In this document: positions 25,125 to 33,492 of the stretch, piece by piece
How positions within the stretch are numbered: position 1 is the first letter of the stretch
Layout: each line of letters begins with the position of its first letter
Assembly: GCF_004303025.1 (NCBI RefSeq)
Contig: NZ_PJQW01000012.1
Coordinates: 76,426 to 140,425, forward strand
Length of the DNA: 64,000 nucleotides
From: Flavobacterium sp. J27
GTDB lineage: Bacteria; Bacteroidota; Bacteroidia; Flavobacteriales; Flavobacteriaceae
Direction of reading: 5' to 3'
Program-made: the position numbers and the translations under genes
Notes under the pieces: generated by a model
Database searches by the model: none
Told to the model about the DNA's origin: nothing
The model's input: the letters and a program-made list of their open reading frames with translations, nothing else

Positions 25125-25910
25125 ATGTTTTTTATTTTCGGCCTAAAATCTTTGTTCAGAACTGATAATAACAATAACCAATTTGTTACTACTCGTTTTC
25201 TAATTCTTGGCCCCGTTATTTTGCCTTTAGAATCGTATTTTGTTTATAATAAAAAAATTGTGGCAGGTACACCCAAGATTCCGTTAAATGGAAAAAATGT
25301 TTTGAAAAACTATTTGGCAATTTATTTATCATTATTTGCCATAGCCATGGTTCTATTTAATTTTTTCTTAAATAGGAGTTTATTATTAGAAGGTGATTTT
25401 TTTTCATTTGCACATCGCGTGAGTGATCTAAATTTACCATTAAATTTAATTGAAAAGGTTTTAACACTTGGCATTCTTGGCTTAGTATATTATGTCATTT
25501 TTAAATATGGCAATCTTTCTAAAGAAGATTTAGAAGAACGAAATTTATTTAAAGAAAGTGAGTATTGTAAAACACGTCTTCCTGGCAAAAATTTAATTCC
25601 TCTTTTATATAAATATTATGGACTTGAGGAACAAAAAGCAATTAAAAATCAATTAATTGCTCTCTTCTACAATGTTCAAATAAAAAAAACTGAAGAAGAA
25701 ATTGAATTATTTAAAACATATGATATTAAAGCTAAAATGAAATATTACAACCAAAAGTTAGACGCTTTACTATCAAGTCAAGCGTATTTAAATTTGGATA
25801 GAACTGTAATTGCCCATTTATTCATGATAACTGCTGTAACTTACCATCTTGAAGATTCACCTAAAAACAAAATGTATTATGAACAACTAAAACAAAATCT
25901 TTTGTCATAA
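25125..25910 (+). CDS. Hypothetical membrane protein downstream of trpA
   Basis: 261 residues, not recognised. The N-terminal segment (FIFGLKSLFRTDNNNNQFVTTRF) is followed by two clear transmembrane helices (about 68-85 and 112-128) and a cytoplasmic, Lys/Glu-rich helical domain (KNLIPLLYKYYGLEEQKAIKNQ). Only 42 bases separate it from trpA and no terminator lies between, so it is probably transcribed with the trp operon. That does not show a role in tryptophan metabolism. A weak AT-rich hairpin follows it. The frame is long and has flavobacterial codon use. Confidence 0.65.
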   Translation: MFFIFGLKSLFRTDNNNNQFVTTRFLILGPVILPLESYFVYNKKIVAGTPKIPLNGKNVLKNYLAIYLSLFAIAMVLFNFFLNRSLLLEGDFFSFAHRVSDLNLPLNLIEKVLTLGILGLVYYVIFKYGNLSKEDLEERNLFKESEYCKTRLPGKNLIPLLYKYYGLEEQKAIKNQLIALFYNVQIKKTEEEIELFKTYDIKAKMKYYNQKLDALLSSQAYLNLDRTVIAHLFMITAVTYHLEDSPKNKMYYEQLKQNLLS

Positions 25911-25939
25911 TAATAAACCCTAATTAATATACCATTACA

Positions 25940-25972
25940 AATTAACATTATCTACATAGTGTTAATTTTTTG
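25940..25972 (+). terminator. Possible weak terminator at the end of the trp transcript
   Basis: AATTAACA pairs with TGTTAATT around a 12-base loop and is followed by a T run. The stem is entirely AT-rich apart from one pair. An overlapping inverted repeat (GTGTTAA with TTAACAC, 25959-25979) may instead be part of the regulatory region of the next gene. Confidence 0.4.
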
Positions 25973-25983
25973 TTAACACAAAA

Positions 25984-26021
25984 TTAAACAAACGTTTAAT
26001 TTAAACAATTGTTTAATTTTG
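25984..26021. promoter_or_regulatory. Tandem TetR-type operators and -7 element
   Basis: TTAAACAATTGTTTAA at 26001-26016 is a perfect 16-bp palindrome. TTAAACAAACGTTTAA at 25984-25999 is a near-perfect copy directly beside it. The -7 element TAATTTTG at 26014-26021 overlaps the second palindrome. This is a textbook arrangement for autorepression by the TetR protein encoded 25 bases downstream. Confidence 0.75.
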
Positions 26022-26045
26022 TATCGGATTTAAAACTTAAAAAAA

Positions 26046-26663
26046 ATGACAGATTATAATCCAAAACAAATTGAGATTATCACTATAACTGAAAAGTTAT
26101 TTGCTGAGAAAGGATTTGATGGCACTTCAATCAGAGAAATAGCTAAAGCAGCAGAGATAAACGTAGCCATGGTTTCTTATTACTTTGGTTCCAAAGAAAA
26201 ATTATTAGAGGCTATTATCTTATATCGTCTTTCCTCTTTTCGTTTAATACTAGAAAATCTACAAGCAGAAAATATTACTCCAAAAGAAAAAGTAAAGAAG
26301 TTTGTAGCCATTTACATTAAGCGTATTTACGAAAACAGAGACATCTATCAAATACTTCACTATGAGATAGTAAATCAGAATAGAACAAGCAATTTTCCTG
26401 CTTTTTCAGAAATAAAAAAGAATAATCTAAAACTTTTAGAAGAAATTATACAAGAAGGGCAAGCTGAAGGTATTTTTAAACCCAACTGTAAATCGGTTTT
26501 AATTCCACCTATCGCTATCGGTTCTTTTTTTCAAATTTATAATAATAAAAAATTTTATCAAGAATTAATTGGTTTAGAGGATGAAGTTTCTTTTGAAAAA
26601 TACATCTTAAATGAATTTACCAATGATATATCGAACGTAATTTTAGGAATGTTAATTCAATAA
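26046..26663 (+). CDS. TetR/AcrR family transcriptional repressor of an efflux operon
   Basis: 205 residues. The N-terminal helix-turn-helix is clear: KLFAEKGFDGTSIREIAKAAEINVAMVSYYFGSKEKLLEAI (about residues 14-56). The C-terminal ligand domain is variable, as expected. Two adjacent palindromes upstream are likely its operators. Two bases separate it from the TolC gene, and the four genes TetR-TolC-HlyD-EmrB form one autoregulated operon. The ligand is probably a substrate of the pump, unknown here. Confidence 0.93.
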   Translation: MTDYNPKQIEIITITEKLFAEKGFDGTSIREIAKAAEINVAMVSYYFGSKEKLLEAIILYRLSSFRLILENLQAENITPKEKVKKFVAIYIKRIYENRDIYQILHYEIVNQNRTSNFPAFSEIKKNNLKLLEEIIQEGQAEGIFKPNCKSVLIPPIAIGSFFQIYNNKKFYQELIGLEDEVSFEKYILNEFTNDISNVILGMLIQ

Positions 26664-26665
26664 AT

Positions 26666-27964
26666 ATGAATAATAAAAATGTACTAGTACTCTGTTTTGT
26701 GCTTTTAATTAGCCCCATTCTACAAGCACAAAATTCAAAATCCTTAACCTTAGAAGAGGCCATTAGCATTGGTGTTTCTCAAAGTAATCAAGCCATTTTG
26801 GCTGATACCAAATTAAAAACTTCGGAATGGGAATTGAAAACAGTAAAGAACAATCAATTGCCAAATCTATCTGTTTCAGGGCAATATTTTAGATTAACTC
26901 AGGCAAAAATTAAAGGCAATTTAGCTCCTGAATCGGGTGGTGGATTAGACATCAATCAATTGATGATTGGCCAAGCAACAGCAACCATACCCGTTTTTAA
27001 TGGTTTTAAAATTCAAAATGGTATTCAAGCAGCTAAAAGTTTAAATAAAGCTGAAATTAGTCATGCACAGCATACTAAAGAACAAGTTGCTTTAGTGGTT
27101 ACCCAACTTTATTTTGGTTTATACAAAACAAATCAAATGATTCAGTTAACGGAAGATTTTTTAAAAACAGCTCACCAACGTGTCATTGATTTTCAAGCTA
27201 TGGAAGACAATGGTTTATTGGCACACAATGACTTATTAAAAGCGCAATTGCAAGAATCGAATATAGAATTGTCTTTGGCTACAGCCAAAAAGAATTATTC
27301 AGTTTTAAATTATCAATTAGCTAATCTTCTGCAACTTCCAGAAGGAACTGTTATTGAAATTCCAGATACCTTTACAGAAAGTACAACAGAAATAGTAATG
27401 GAAACTTCCTCTGAAAGAAAAGATTTAGAAGCGATGCAATATCAAGAAGAAGCACTCAAAAGTAATATTAAAATTGCTAAAGGAAATTATTTACCATCTA
27501 TAAATCTAATCGGTGGTTATATTGCTTTAGATGTTAAAAATGCTTTTACAATAACGAATGCAATGAATTTTGGTGCCGGAATTTCTTACGACTTTTCTTC
27601 TTTATTTAAAAATAAAAAAGAAGTTGAAAAAGCAAAAAGTAAATCGTTAGAAGCGACACAACAAATGGCTATACTTTCAGACAAAATAAAAGAGGAAGTC
27701 CAAGAAGCTAATGCTAATTATGAATTAGCCTTAAAACAAAAAGAAGTGTATAAAAAAGCGGAAGAACAAGCAACTGAAAATTACCGTATTGTAAAAGACA
27801 AATATGACAACGGTTTGTCTACCACTAATGATTTATTGGAAGCTGATGTAGACCAAATTCAAGCCAAAATTAATTATGCAATAGCTACTTCTGATATAGA
27901 AGAGAAGTATTACGAATTATTATATCAACAAGGAAAATTAACCCAATCATTCAACTTAAACTAA
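26666..27964 (+). CDS. TolC family outer-membrane efflux protein
   Basis: 432 residues with a signal peptide ending near LQA-QNSKSLTL. It has two outer-membrane efflux protein repeats with long helices: LTLEEAISIGVSQSNQAILA at the start of the mature protein and the conserved NGLLAHNDLLKAQLQ and NGLSTTNDLLEADVDQIQAKIN segments at the equivalent place in each half. It forms the trimeric channel of a tripartite pump with the HlyD and EmrB proteins encoded next. It probably lacks a lipoprotein anchor, since no Cys stands at the cleavage site. Confidence 0.93.
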   Translation: MNNKNVLVLCFVLLISPILQAQNSKSLTLEEAISIGVSQSNQAILADTKLKTSEWELKTVKNNQLPNLSVSGQYFRLTQAKIKGNLAPESGGGLDINQLMIGQATATIPVFNGFKIQNGIQAAKSLNKAEISHAQHTKEQVALVVTQLYFGLYKTNQMIQLTEDFLKTAHQRVIDFQAMEDNGLLAHNDLLKAQLQESNIELSLATAKKNYSVLNYQLANLLQLPEGTVIEIPDTFTESTTEIVMETSSERKDLEAMQYQEEALKSNIKIAKGNYLPSINLIGGYIALDVKNAFTITNAMNFGAGISYDFSSLFKNKKEVEKAKSKSLEATQQMAILSDKIKEEVQEANANYELALKQKEVYKKAEEQATENYRIVKDKYDNGLSTTNDLLEADVDQIQAKINYAIATSDIEEKYYELLYQQGKLTQSFNLN

Positions 27965-27975
27965 GATAAGTAATA

Positions 27976-29055
27976 ATGGAAAAAAAGAAAACAAATAAGA
28001 AATTCACCCTAATATTAATTGTAATTATAGCATTAGGGCTTACCTATGGTGGTTATAAATATTTCCACTCTTTGGCACATGAGACAACAGATGATGCTCA
28101 AATTCAACAAAATATGAACCCAATTATTCCTAGGGTTTCGGGTTACATCAAAAAAGTATATGTAACAGATAATCAATTTGTTAAAAAAGGAGATACGCTT
28201 TTTGTAATTGATCCACAAGATTATGTTGTAAGAGAAAAAGAAGCAGAAGCAGCTTTACTTATTGCTCAAAACAGCCTTGAAGTTTCCAAAGCGGACACTG
28301 GTGGTGCTTTAGCAAATGTCTCAGTTTCTAGTGCGAATTCTAAATCTACAGAAAATGCGATAGAAGCTGCTAAAACTAGATTATGGAGAGCGACAAGCGA
28401 TTTTGAACGTTATGAAAATTTATACAATAATAAATCGATTACAAAACAACAATACGAACAAGCTTTAGCTACTAAACAAGAAGCTGAAAGTAATTTAAAA
28501 GTTGCTCAAGAACAAAAAAATGCTAGCAATTACTTAAAAAATGCCGCAATTTCTCGCTCTAATGTTTCTAATAAACAAGTTGAAGTTGCTTCTGCAAATA
28601 TTATGAAAGCCAAAGCCGTTCATGAAGCAGCTCAATTGAATGTATCTTATTGTTATGTAATTGCTCCTATTGATGGGCAATTATCCTCTGTTAGTATTCA
28701 AAATGGACAATTAGTGCAACCTGGACAGTCTTTATTCTACATTATTAATACGGAAGACGTTTGGGTAGTAGCCAATTTTAAAGAAACACAATTAAATAAA
28801 ATGGCTTTAGGACAAAAAGTGGGTATCAAAGTTGACGCTTTTCCAAATGAAGAATTTGAAGGAACAGTAACTTCTTTTTCTCCTGCAACTGGATCTCGTT
28901 TTTCATTATTACCTCCTGATAATGCAACAGGAAATTTCGTAAAAACGGTACAAAGATTACCTGTAAAAATATCATTAACTAATGCTAATAACAAAGAGAA
29001 AGTAAAATCACTTCGTTCTGGTATGAATGTAGAAGTAGATGTACATCTTAAATAA
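27976..29055 (+). CDS. HlyD/EmrA family membrane fusion protein
   Basis: 359 residues. A cytoplasmic Lys-rich start, one transmembrane helix (about 11-28), then the biotinyl-lipoyl segment (IIPRVSGYIKKVYVTDNQFVKKGD). A long coiled-coil hairpin (about 75-205) rich in Ala, Glu, Lys and Asn follows, then the second lipoyl half (VIAPIDGQLSSVSIQNGQLVQPGQ) and a beta-barrel. This is the EmrA topology; it bridges EmrB and TolC through the periplasm. Second structural gene of the efflux operon. Confidence 0.94.
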   Translation: MEKKKTNKKFTLILIVIIALGLTYGGYKYFHSLAHETTDDAQIQQNMNPIIPRVSGYIKKVYVTDNQFVKKGDTLFVIDPQDYVVREKEAEAALLIAQNSLEVSKADTGGALANVSVSSANSKSTENAIEAAKTRLWRATSDFERYENLYNNKSITKQQYEQALATKQEAESNLKVAQEQKNASNYLKNAAISRSNVSNKQVEVASANIMKAKAVHEAAQLNVSYCYVIAPIDGQLSSVSIQNGQLVQPGQSLFYIINTEDVWVVANFKETQLNKMALGQKVGIKVDAFPNEEFEGTVTSFSPATGSRFSLLPPDNATGNFVKTVQRLPVKISLTNANNKEKVKSLRSGMNVEVDVHLK

Positions 29056-29057
29056 TT

Positions 29058-30653
29058 ATGAGTACAAGCACAACAAATACACACGAAGATAGTCTCGTTG
29101 AATATGGTTTTAATCGCGTAATAATTACCATAACAGCAGTATTATGTGCACTTTTAGAAATTGTAGATACTACTATTGTAAACGTAGCCTTAAATGACAT
29201 GCGTGGAAGTTTAGGAGCTACATTAACAGATGTAGCATGGGTAATTACTGCTTATGCTATTGCCAATGTTATTGTAATTCCAATGACGAGCTGGTTGTCA
29301 CAACAATTTGGTCGTAGAAACTATTTTGCTGCTTCTATTATCATTTTTACCACGGCTTCCTTTTTATGTGGAAATGCAACGGGAATTTGGGAATTAATTG
29401 CCTTTCGTTTTATACAAGGTCTTGGTGGTGGTGCCTTACTAGTAACTTCGCAAACTATCATCACAGAAAGTTATCCGGTTGCTAAAAGAGGAATGGCTCA
29501 GGCTATTTATGGAATGGGAGTAATTGTAGGTCCTACTTTAGGACCACCATTAGGAGGTTATTTAGTAGATACATATTCTTGGCCTTATATTTTCTATATT
29601 AATATTCCTATTGGAATTATAGCTACTTTATTAACTTTAAGTTATGTAAAAAGCCCTAAGTATGGTGAAAAATTAAGTAGCAAACAAGTGGATTGGTATG
29701 GTATACTCACTTTAGCTGGTTTTATAGGCTCGTTACAATATGTTTTAGAACATGGACAGCAAGATGATTGGTTCAATGACACTAGTATAATTACGCTAAG
29801 TTTAATCAGTTTCTTAAGCTTATTCTTCTTTATTTGGCGCGAACTAACCTATGAATACCCAATTGTTAATCTGAAGGTTTTAAAGGATACCAATTTAAAA
29901 GTGGGAACCATTCTTAGTTTTATTATGGGATTTGGTTTATATGGCTCTACCTTTATTATACCAATATATACACAATCCATATTAGGATGGACTGCTACAG
30001 ATGCTGGATTACTTTTAATTCCTAGTTCTTTAATGACTGCTTTTATGATGCCTATTATCGGTCAATTATTACAACGAGGTGTTCCACAAAAATATTTAGT
30101 GGCTTTAGGCTTTCTAATGTTCTTTGTTTTTACTTTTTGGATGTATACTATCATGACACCAGATACAGCTGAGGATTATATGTATTGGCCCTTAATTGTT
30201 AGAGGACTAGGTTTAGGATTGCTCTTTGTACCTATCACTACGTTATCATTGTCCACACTAAAAGGAAAAAGTATTGGTGAAGGTGCAGCATTTACTGGAA
30301 TGCTTCGTCAATTAGGAGGTTCATTTGGTATTGCCATTATAACCACGTTTATTGCTCGTTTTAGTCAGGAACATAGAGTAAATTTAATTTCTAATATAGA
30401 TGTTACTAAAGTTCAGGTACAAGATCGAATTCATCAATTACAAATGGGATTTATGTCGAAAGGTTTTAGTAGTAACGAAGCTTTGGCTAAAGCACATCAA
30501 GTTTTAAATATGAGTGTCATGAAACAAAGTACCGTTTTATCGTATATGGATATCTTCCTATATTTAGGTATTCTATTCTTAATTTGTGTACCCGTTATTC
30601 TTTTAATCAAAAACAATAAAAATAAAGTAGATATTAGTGAAGCCATGCATTAA
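29058..30653 (+). CDS. DHA2 family multidrug MFS transporter, EmrB-like
   Basis: 531 residues, 14 predicted helices. DHA2 hallmarks: LLEIVDTTIVNVALNDMRGSLG in helix 1, WLSQQFGRRNYF (motif A), RFIQGLGGGALLVTSQTI, and motif C in GVIVGPTLGPPLGGYL. It is a drug:H+ antiporter in the inner membrane, working with the TolC and HlyD proteins. It follows hlyD by 2 bases and is the last gene of the operon. The substrate range is unknown; family members export hydrophobic acids and uncouplers. Confidence 0.95.
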   Translation: MSTSTTNTHEDSLVEYGFNRVIITITAVLCALLEIVDTTIVNVALNDMRGSLGATLTDVAWVITAYAIANVIVIPMTSWLSQQFGRRNYFAASIIIFTTASFLCGNATGIWELIAFRFIQGLGGGALLVTSQTIITESYPVAKRGMAQAIYGMGVIVGPTLGPPLGGYLVDTYSWPYIFYINIPIGIIATLLTLSYVKSPKYGEKLSSKQVDWYGILTLAGFIGSLQYVLEHGQQDDWFNDTSIITLSLISFLSLFFFIWRELTYEYPIVNLKVLKDTNLKVGTILSFIMGFGLYGSTFIIPIYTQSILGWTATDAGLLLIPSSLMTAFMMPIIGQLLQRGVPQKYLVALGFLMFFVFTFWMYTIMTPDTAEDYMYWPLIVRGLGLGLLFVPITTLSLSTLKGKSIGEGAAFTGMLRQLGGSFGIAIITTFIARFSQEHRVNLISNIDVTKVQVQDRIHQLQMGFMSKGFSSNEALAKAHQVLNMSVMKQSTVLSYMDIFLYLGILFLICVPVILLIKNNKNKVDISEAMH

Positions 30654-30670
30654 TTGTTTTTATAATCATT

Positions 30671-30700
30671 AAAAAGTCCAAGTGTTTACTTGGACTTTTT
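30671..30700 (+). terminator. Terminator of the efflux operon
   Basis: AAAAAGTCCAAGT pairs perfectly with ACTTGGACTTTTT around GTTT, a 13-bp stem ending in T-rich sequence. Confidence 0.92.
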
Positions 30701-30753
30701 AATTTCTAACGGTTTGTATTTTGTATCTTTGATTGTCTATTCGAATCGCAAGT

Positions 30754-31125
30754 ATGTTTCAATTTAAAAAACACTACTTTATCGCTACTATCCTACTCTT
30801 TTTAATTGAAGTTGGTATTGCACTTTATATACACGATGACTTCATTCGACCTTATTTAGGTGATGTATTAGTTGTTATTCTAATCTATTGTTTTATCCAA
30901 TCTTTTTTTACTTTTTCAGTAAAAGCAACTGCTGTATTTGTATTACTTCTTTCTTTTTCTATCGAATTCCTACAATACATCCATATAGTTGAGAAATTAG
31001 GTCTACAAAAGTATGCAATAGCACGAACGGTTTTGGGAACTTCTTTCTCTTGGATGGATTTACTTTGTTATACTATAGGTGTTATCTTTATATTATTAAT
31101 TGAAAAAAAGAAGATTACCTCGTAA
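30754..31125 (+). CDS. DUF2809 domain-containing membrane protein
   Basis: 123 residues from ATG at 30754, chosen because the upstream TTG extension adds only seven residues and no domain. Four hydrophobic helices; the segment FIRPYLGDVLVVILIYCFIQ is the DUF2809 signature, with a charged RPYxGD between helices 1 and 2. The function of the family is unknown. Its 3' end overlaps that of the convergent yaaA gene by 11 bases. Confidence 0.88.
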   Translation: MFQFKKHYFIATILLFLIEVGIALYIHDDFIRPYLGDVLVVILIYCFIQSFFTFSVKATAVFVLLLSFSIEFLQYIHIVEKLGLQKYAIARTVLGTSFSWMDLLCYTIGVIFILLIEKKKITS

Positions 31126-31873
31126 AAACTAATTTATTTCCTTTACTTAAATTAGCATCAAAAGCATACCCTTCATAATTAAATTTTTTCAAATCTTCAA
31201 TGGTTTCCGCTTTAGTATCAATGATGTAACGTACCATTAAACCTCTCGCCTTTTTAGCAAAAAAACTAATCATTTTTAATTTACCATCTTTGTAATCCTT
31301 AAATTCTGGAGTAATTACAGGCACTTTTAAGGCTTTGGTATCCACAGCACTAAAATACTCGTTACTGGCTAAATTAAGAAATAATTCCCCTTTACTCAAT
31401 TCTTTATTTAGAGCATCAGTAATTGGTTTTTTCCAAAATTCGTAAAGATTTTTCTTGCTTCCAATTGCTAAAGAAGTACCCATTTCTAAACGATACGGTT
31501 GTATTAAATCCAATGGTTTTAAAACTCCATATAGTCCAGAAAGAATACGCAATTTATCTTGTAAAACATCTAATTGATCTACTGGAATAGTATAGGCATC
31601 TAAACCTACATATACATCACCGTTAAAAGCATAAACCGCTGGGCGCGCATTTTCAGTTGTAAAAGGAGTTTGCCAATCTTGATTGCGTTGCCAGTTTAAT
31701 TCAGCTAACTTTTCAGAGATAGACATTAAATCCATCAATTGTTTTGGTTTTTTCTTTTTCAAAGTTTTATGAATGGTTTCCGATTTGGATAAAAAATCAG
31801 ATTGTGTAAATTGATTGGTAGGTAATTTGGTTTCAAAATCTAAGGATTTTGCAGGTGAAATAACAATTTTCAT
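31115..31873 (-). CDS. yaaA: Peroxide stress protein YaaA
   Basis: 252 residues, full length for the YaaA (DUF328) family. Conserved motifs: MKIVISPAKSLDFE at the N-terminus, PAVYAFNGDVYVGLDA, LRILSGLYGVLKPLDLIQPYRLEMG, NLASNEYFSAVD and KKARGLMVRYIID. YaaA limits unincorporated iron and protects DNA during peroxide stress in E. coli; the protein binds DNA. It stands alone, convergent with the DUF2809 gene. Confidence 0.95.
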   Translation of the reverse strand: MKIVISPAKSLDFETKLPTNQFTQSDFLSKSETIHKTLKKKKPKQLMDLMSISEKLAELNWQRNQDWQTPFTTENARPAVYAFNGDVYVGLDAYTIPVDQLDVLQDKLRILSGLYGVLKPLDLIQPYRLEMGTSLAIGSKKNLYEFWKKPITDALNKELSKGELFLNLASNEYFSAVDTKALKVPVITPEFKDYKDGKLKMISFFAKKARGLMVRYIIDTKAETIEDLKKFNYEGYAFDANLSKGNKLVFTR

Positions 31874-32018
31874 AGTACGTTTTTATTGTTTTCCAAATGT
31901 ACGAAAAAGAGTAAGTTTTGGTTTACAATTGCTATCAAAAATAATTATGATTATATTAGTTTTACGGATAAAGTCTTTATTATCTTTGATTTTTAAAGAC
32001 TATAGAATTTAACTATAA

Positions 32019-32759
32019 ATGAAAATATATTCAGCATTACAAAGAGGGACATATCATGAAAATTACTGTGAGGATAGTATTTATAATGGAAAATATGGAA
32101 AAAATAAAATACTTTGTGCTGTGATGGATGGTTGCACTTCTGCAATGGAAAGTTACTTCGCCTCAAGTTTAGTTTCAAAAATACTAAAGAAAATTTGTCA
32201 TGAAAAAGGATATAAAGAATTTGTATCTAATGAAGATAAAAAAGTAAATCTTGAAGAAGAATTTCAATTCATTTTACGCAACATCTTACAAGAATTGAAA
32301 ACTATTAAAAATCATTTGTTATTAGATGAAAAAGAATTACTTACCACGCTTATCTTATTATTGCTAGACAAAGAAACTCAAGATGGTCTTATAATTACAA
32401 TTGGTGATGGATTTGTCGCGCTTGATGGTAAAGAATATGTTTTTGATCAAGATAACAAGCCAGATTATTTAGGGTTTCATGTGAATCAAGATTTTGAAGA
32501 TTTTTATATTAATCAACAACAGATCTTACGGTTTAACAACGCAAAAGATATTAGTATTGCTACAGATGGTATTTTCTCATTCGAACCTTTAAAAAGTGAA
32601 AAAAGGAATCACGACTTCACCATTACCGAATTTTTAAGTAACAATAGAGAACATTCAGAAAAAACAGAGATGTTAGATTTGAAATTAAAATACTTGGAAC
32701 ACCAAATGGGATTAAAACCAACAGATGACTTCGGTATGATACGTATCCTTGTAGAATAA
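32019..32759 (+). CDS. Divergent PP2C-like phosphatase domain protein
   Basis: 246 residues, soluble. The sequence follows the PP2C plan: an acidic pair near the start (ENYCEDS), the metal-site strand ILCAVMDGCTSAMES in place of the usual DGxGG, ITIGDGFVALDG like the family's GDSRxY strand, SIATDGIFSF, and a final DDFGMIRIL like DDxTxV. The key Asp residues are kept but the Gly-Gly turn is changed, so activity is uncertain. No kinase or anti-sigma partner sits beside it. The next gene is unrelated by sequence. Confidence 0.7.
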   Translation: MKIYSALQRGTYHENYCEDSIYNGKYGKNKILCAVMDGCTSAMESYFASSLVSKILKKICHEKGYKEFVSNEDKKVNLEEEFQFILRNILQELKTIKNHLLLDEKELLTTLILLLLDKETQDGLIITIGDGFVALDGKEYVFDQDNKPDYLGFHVNQDFEDFYINQQQILRFNNAKDISIATDGIFSFEPLKSEKRNHDFTITEFLSNNREHSEKTEMLDLKLKYLEHQMGLKPTDDFGMIRILVE

Positions 32760-32815
32760 ATATGAATATACTATTTTTTGGCTTGTTTTTTGTAGTCTTT
32801 TAAAAAAGCATTTTT

Positions 32816-33469
32816 ATGAAAAAAGTAGTTAAAAAAATCTTTCTTTTTTTATCATTTCTTCTTCTTATCGTACTCGCGTTTTATGCTATCTCCTATTACC
32901 AACAAAAAAATCTATATAAAAAATACAATCATACGTTTAATTCTAAAAGAAAGGAACTAGGGTTACAAGAACTGAGTAAAGATTGGATTTCAAAATCCTA
33001 CAATTGGAATCACTGGGAAGAATTAGGATATACTAACTATTATGATTTCTTCTTTAGTAAATATATTGAAATCTTTAAAGCTGAAAATATTCCTATTGGT
33101 ATAACTTATAAAGAAAAAAATATTGATTCAACCCTAATTAAAGAAAAATACATCGACTTGAATTCAAATTTTCTTTTTTGGAAGAATAACATTCTTTCGG
33201 AAACTGATTTTTATGAAAAATACAACGATTCTACAAGTTATGAAATGGTATCAATTCAATATTATTTTGAAGATGACAATCACATACGAGATTATTTTAA
33301 ATGCGATTACTATTTTATTGATACAAATACATTTATATGTGGTACACCAAGATTAATGCAAGAAGCAAAAGAAAGAAAATTAAAAATTCCACATCAAGGA
33401 AATATTACTAAAAAACAAGCCGATAGTATTTTGAAAAAATGGAATTTTCCACAAATAAAAAAGGATTAA
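32816..33469 (+). CDS. Hypothetical membrane-anchored protein
   Basis: 217 residues, not recognised. A single N-terminal transmembrane or uncleaved signal segment (about 5-28, VVKKIFLFLSFLLLIVLAFYAISYY) is followed by a Lys/Tyr/Asp-rich soluble domain with several aromatic pairs (SYNWNHWEELGYTNYYDFFF). It is probably anchored in the inner membrane facing the periplasm. It follows the PP2C-like gene by 56 bases; the pair may be co-transcribed. The stop lies inside a bidirectional terminator stem. Confidence 0.62.
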   Translation: MKKVVKKIFLFLSFLLLIVLAFYAISYYQQKNLYKKYNHTFNSKRKELGLQELSKDWISKSYNWNHWEELGYTNYYDFFFSKYIEIFKAENIPIGITYKEKNIDSTLIKEKYIDLNSNFLFWKNNILSETDFYEKYNDSTSYEMVSIQYYFEDDNHIRDYFKCDYYFIDTNTFICGTPRLMQEAKERKLKIPHQGNITKKQADSILKKWNFPQIKKD

Positions 33470-33489
33470 TAAATTACTAATCCTTTTTT
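33457..33489. terminator. Bidirectional terminator overlapping a stop codon
   Basis: AAAAAAGGATTA at 33457-33468 pairs with TAATCCTTTTTT at 33478-33489 (12 bp) around a 9-base loop. It includes the stop of the hypothetical membrane-anchored gene and precedes the stop of the convergent rluD-like gene. Confidence 0.88.
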
Positions 33490-33492
33490 ATT

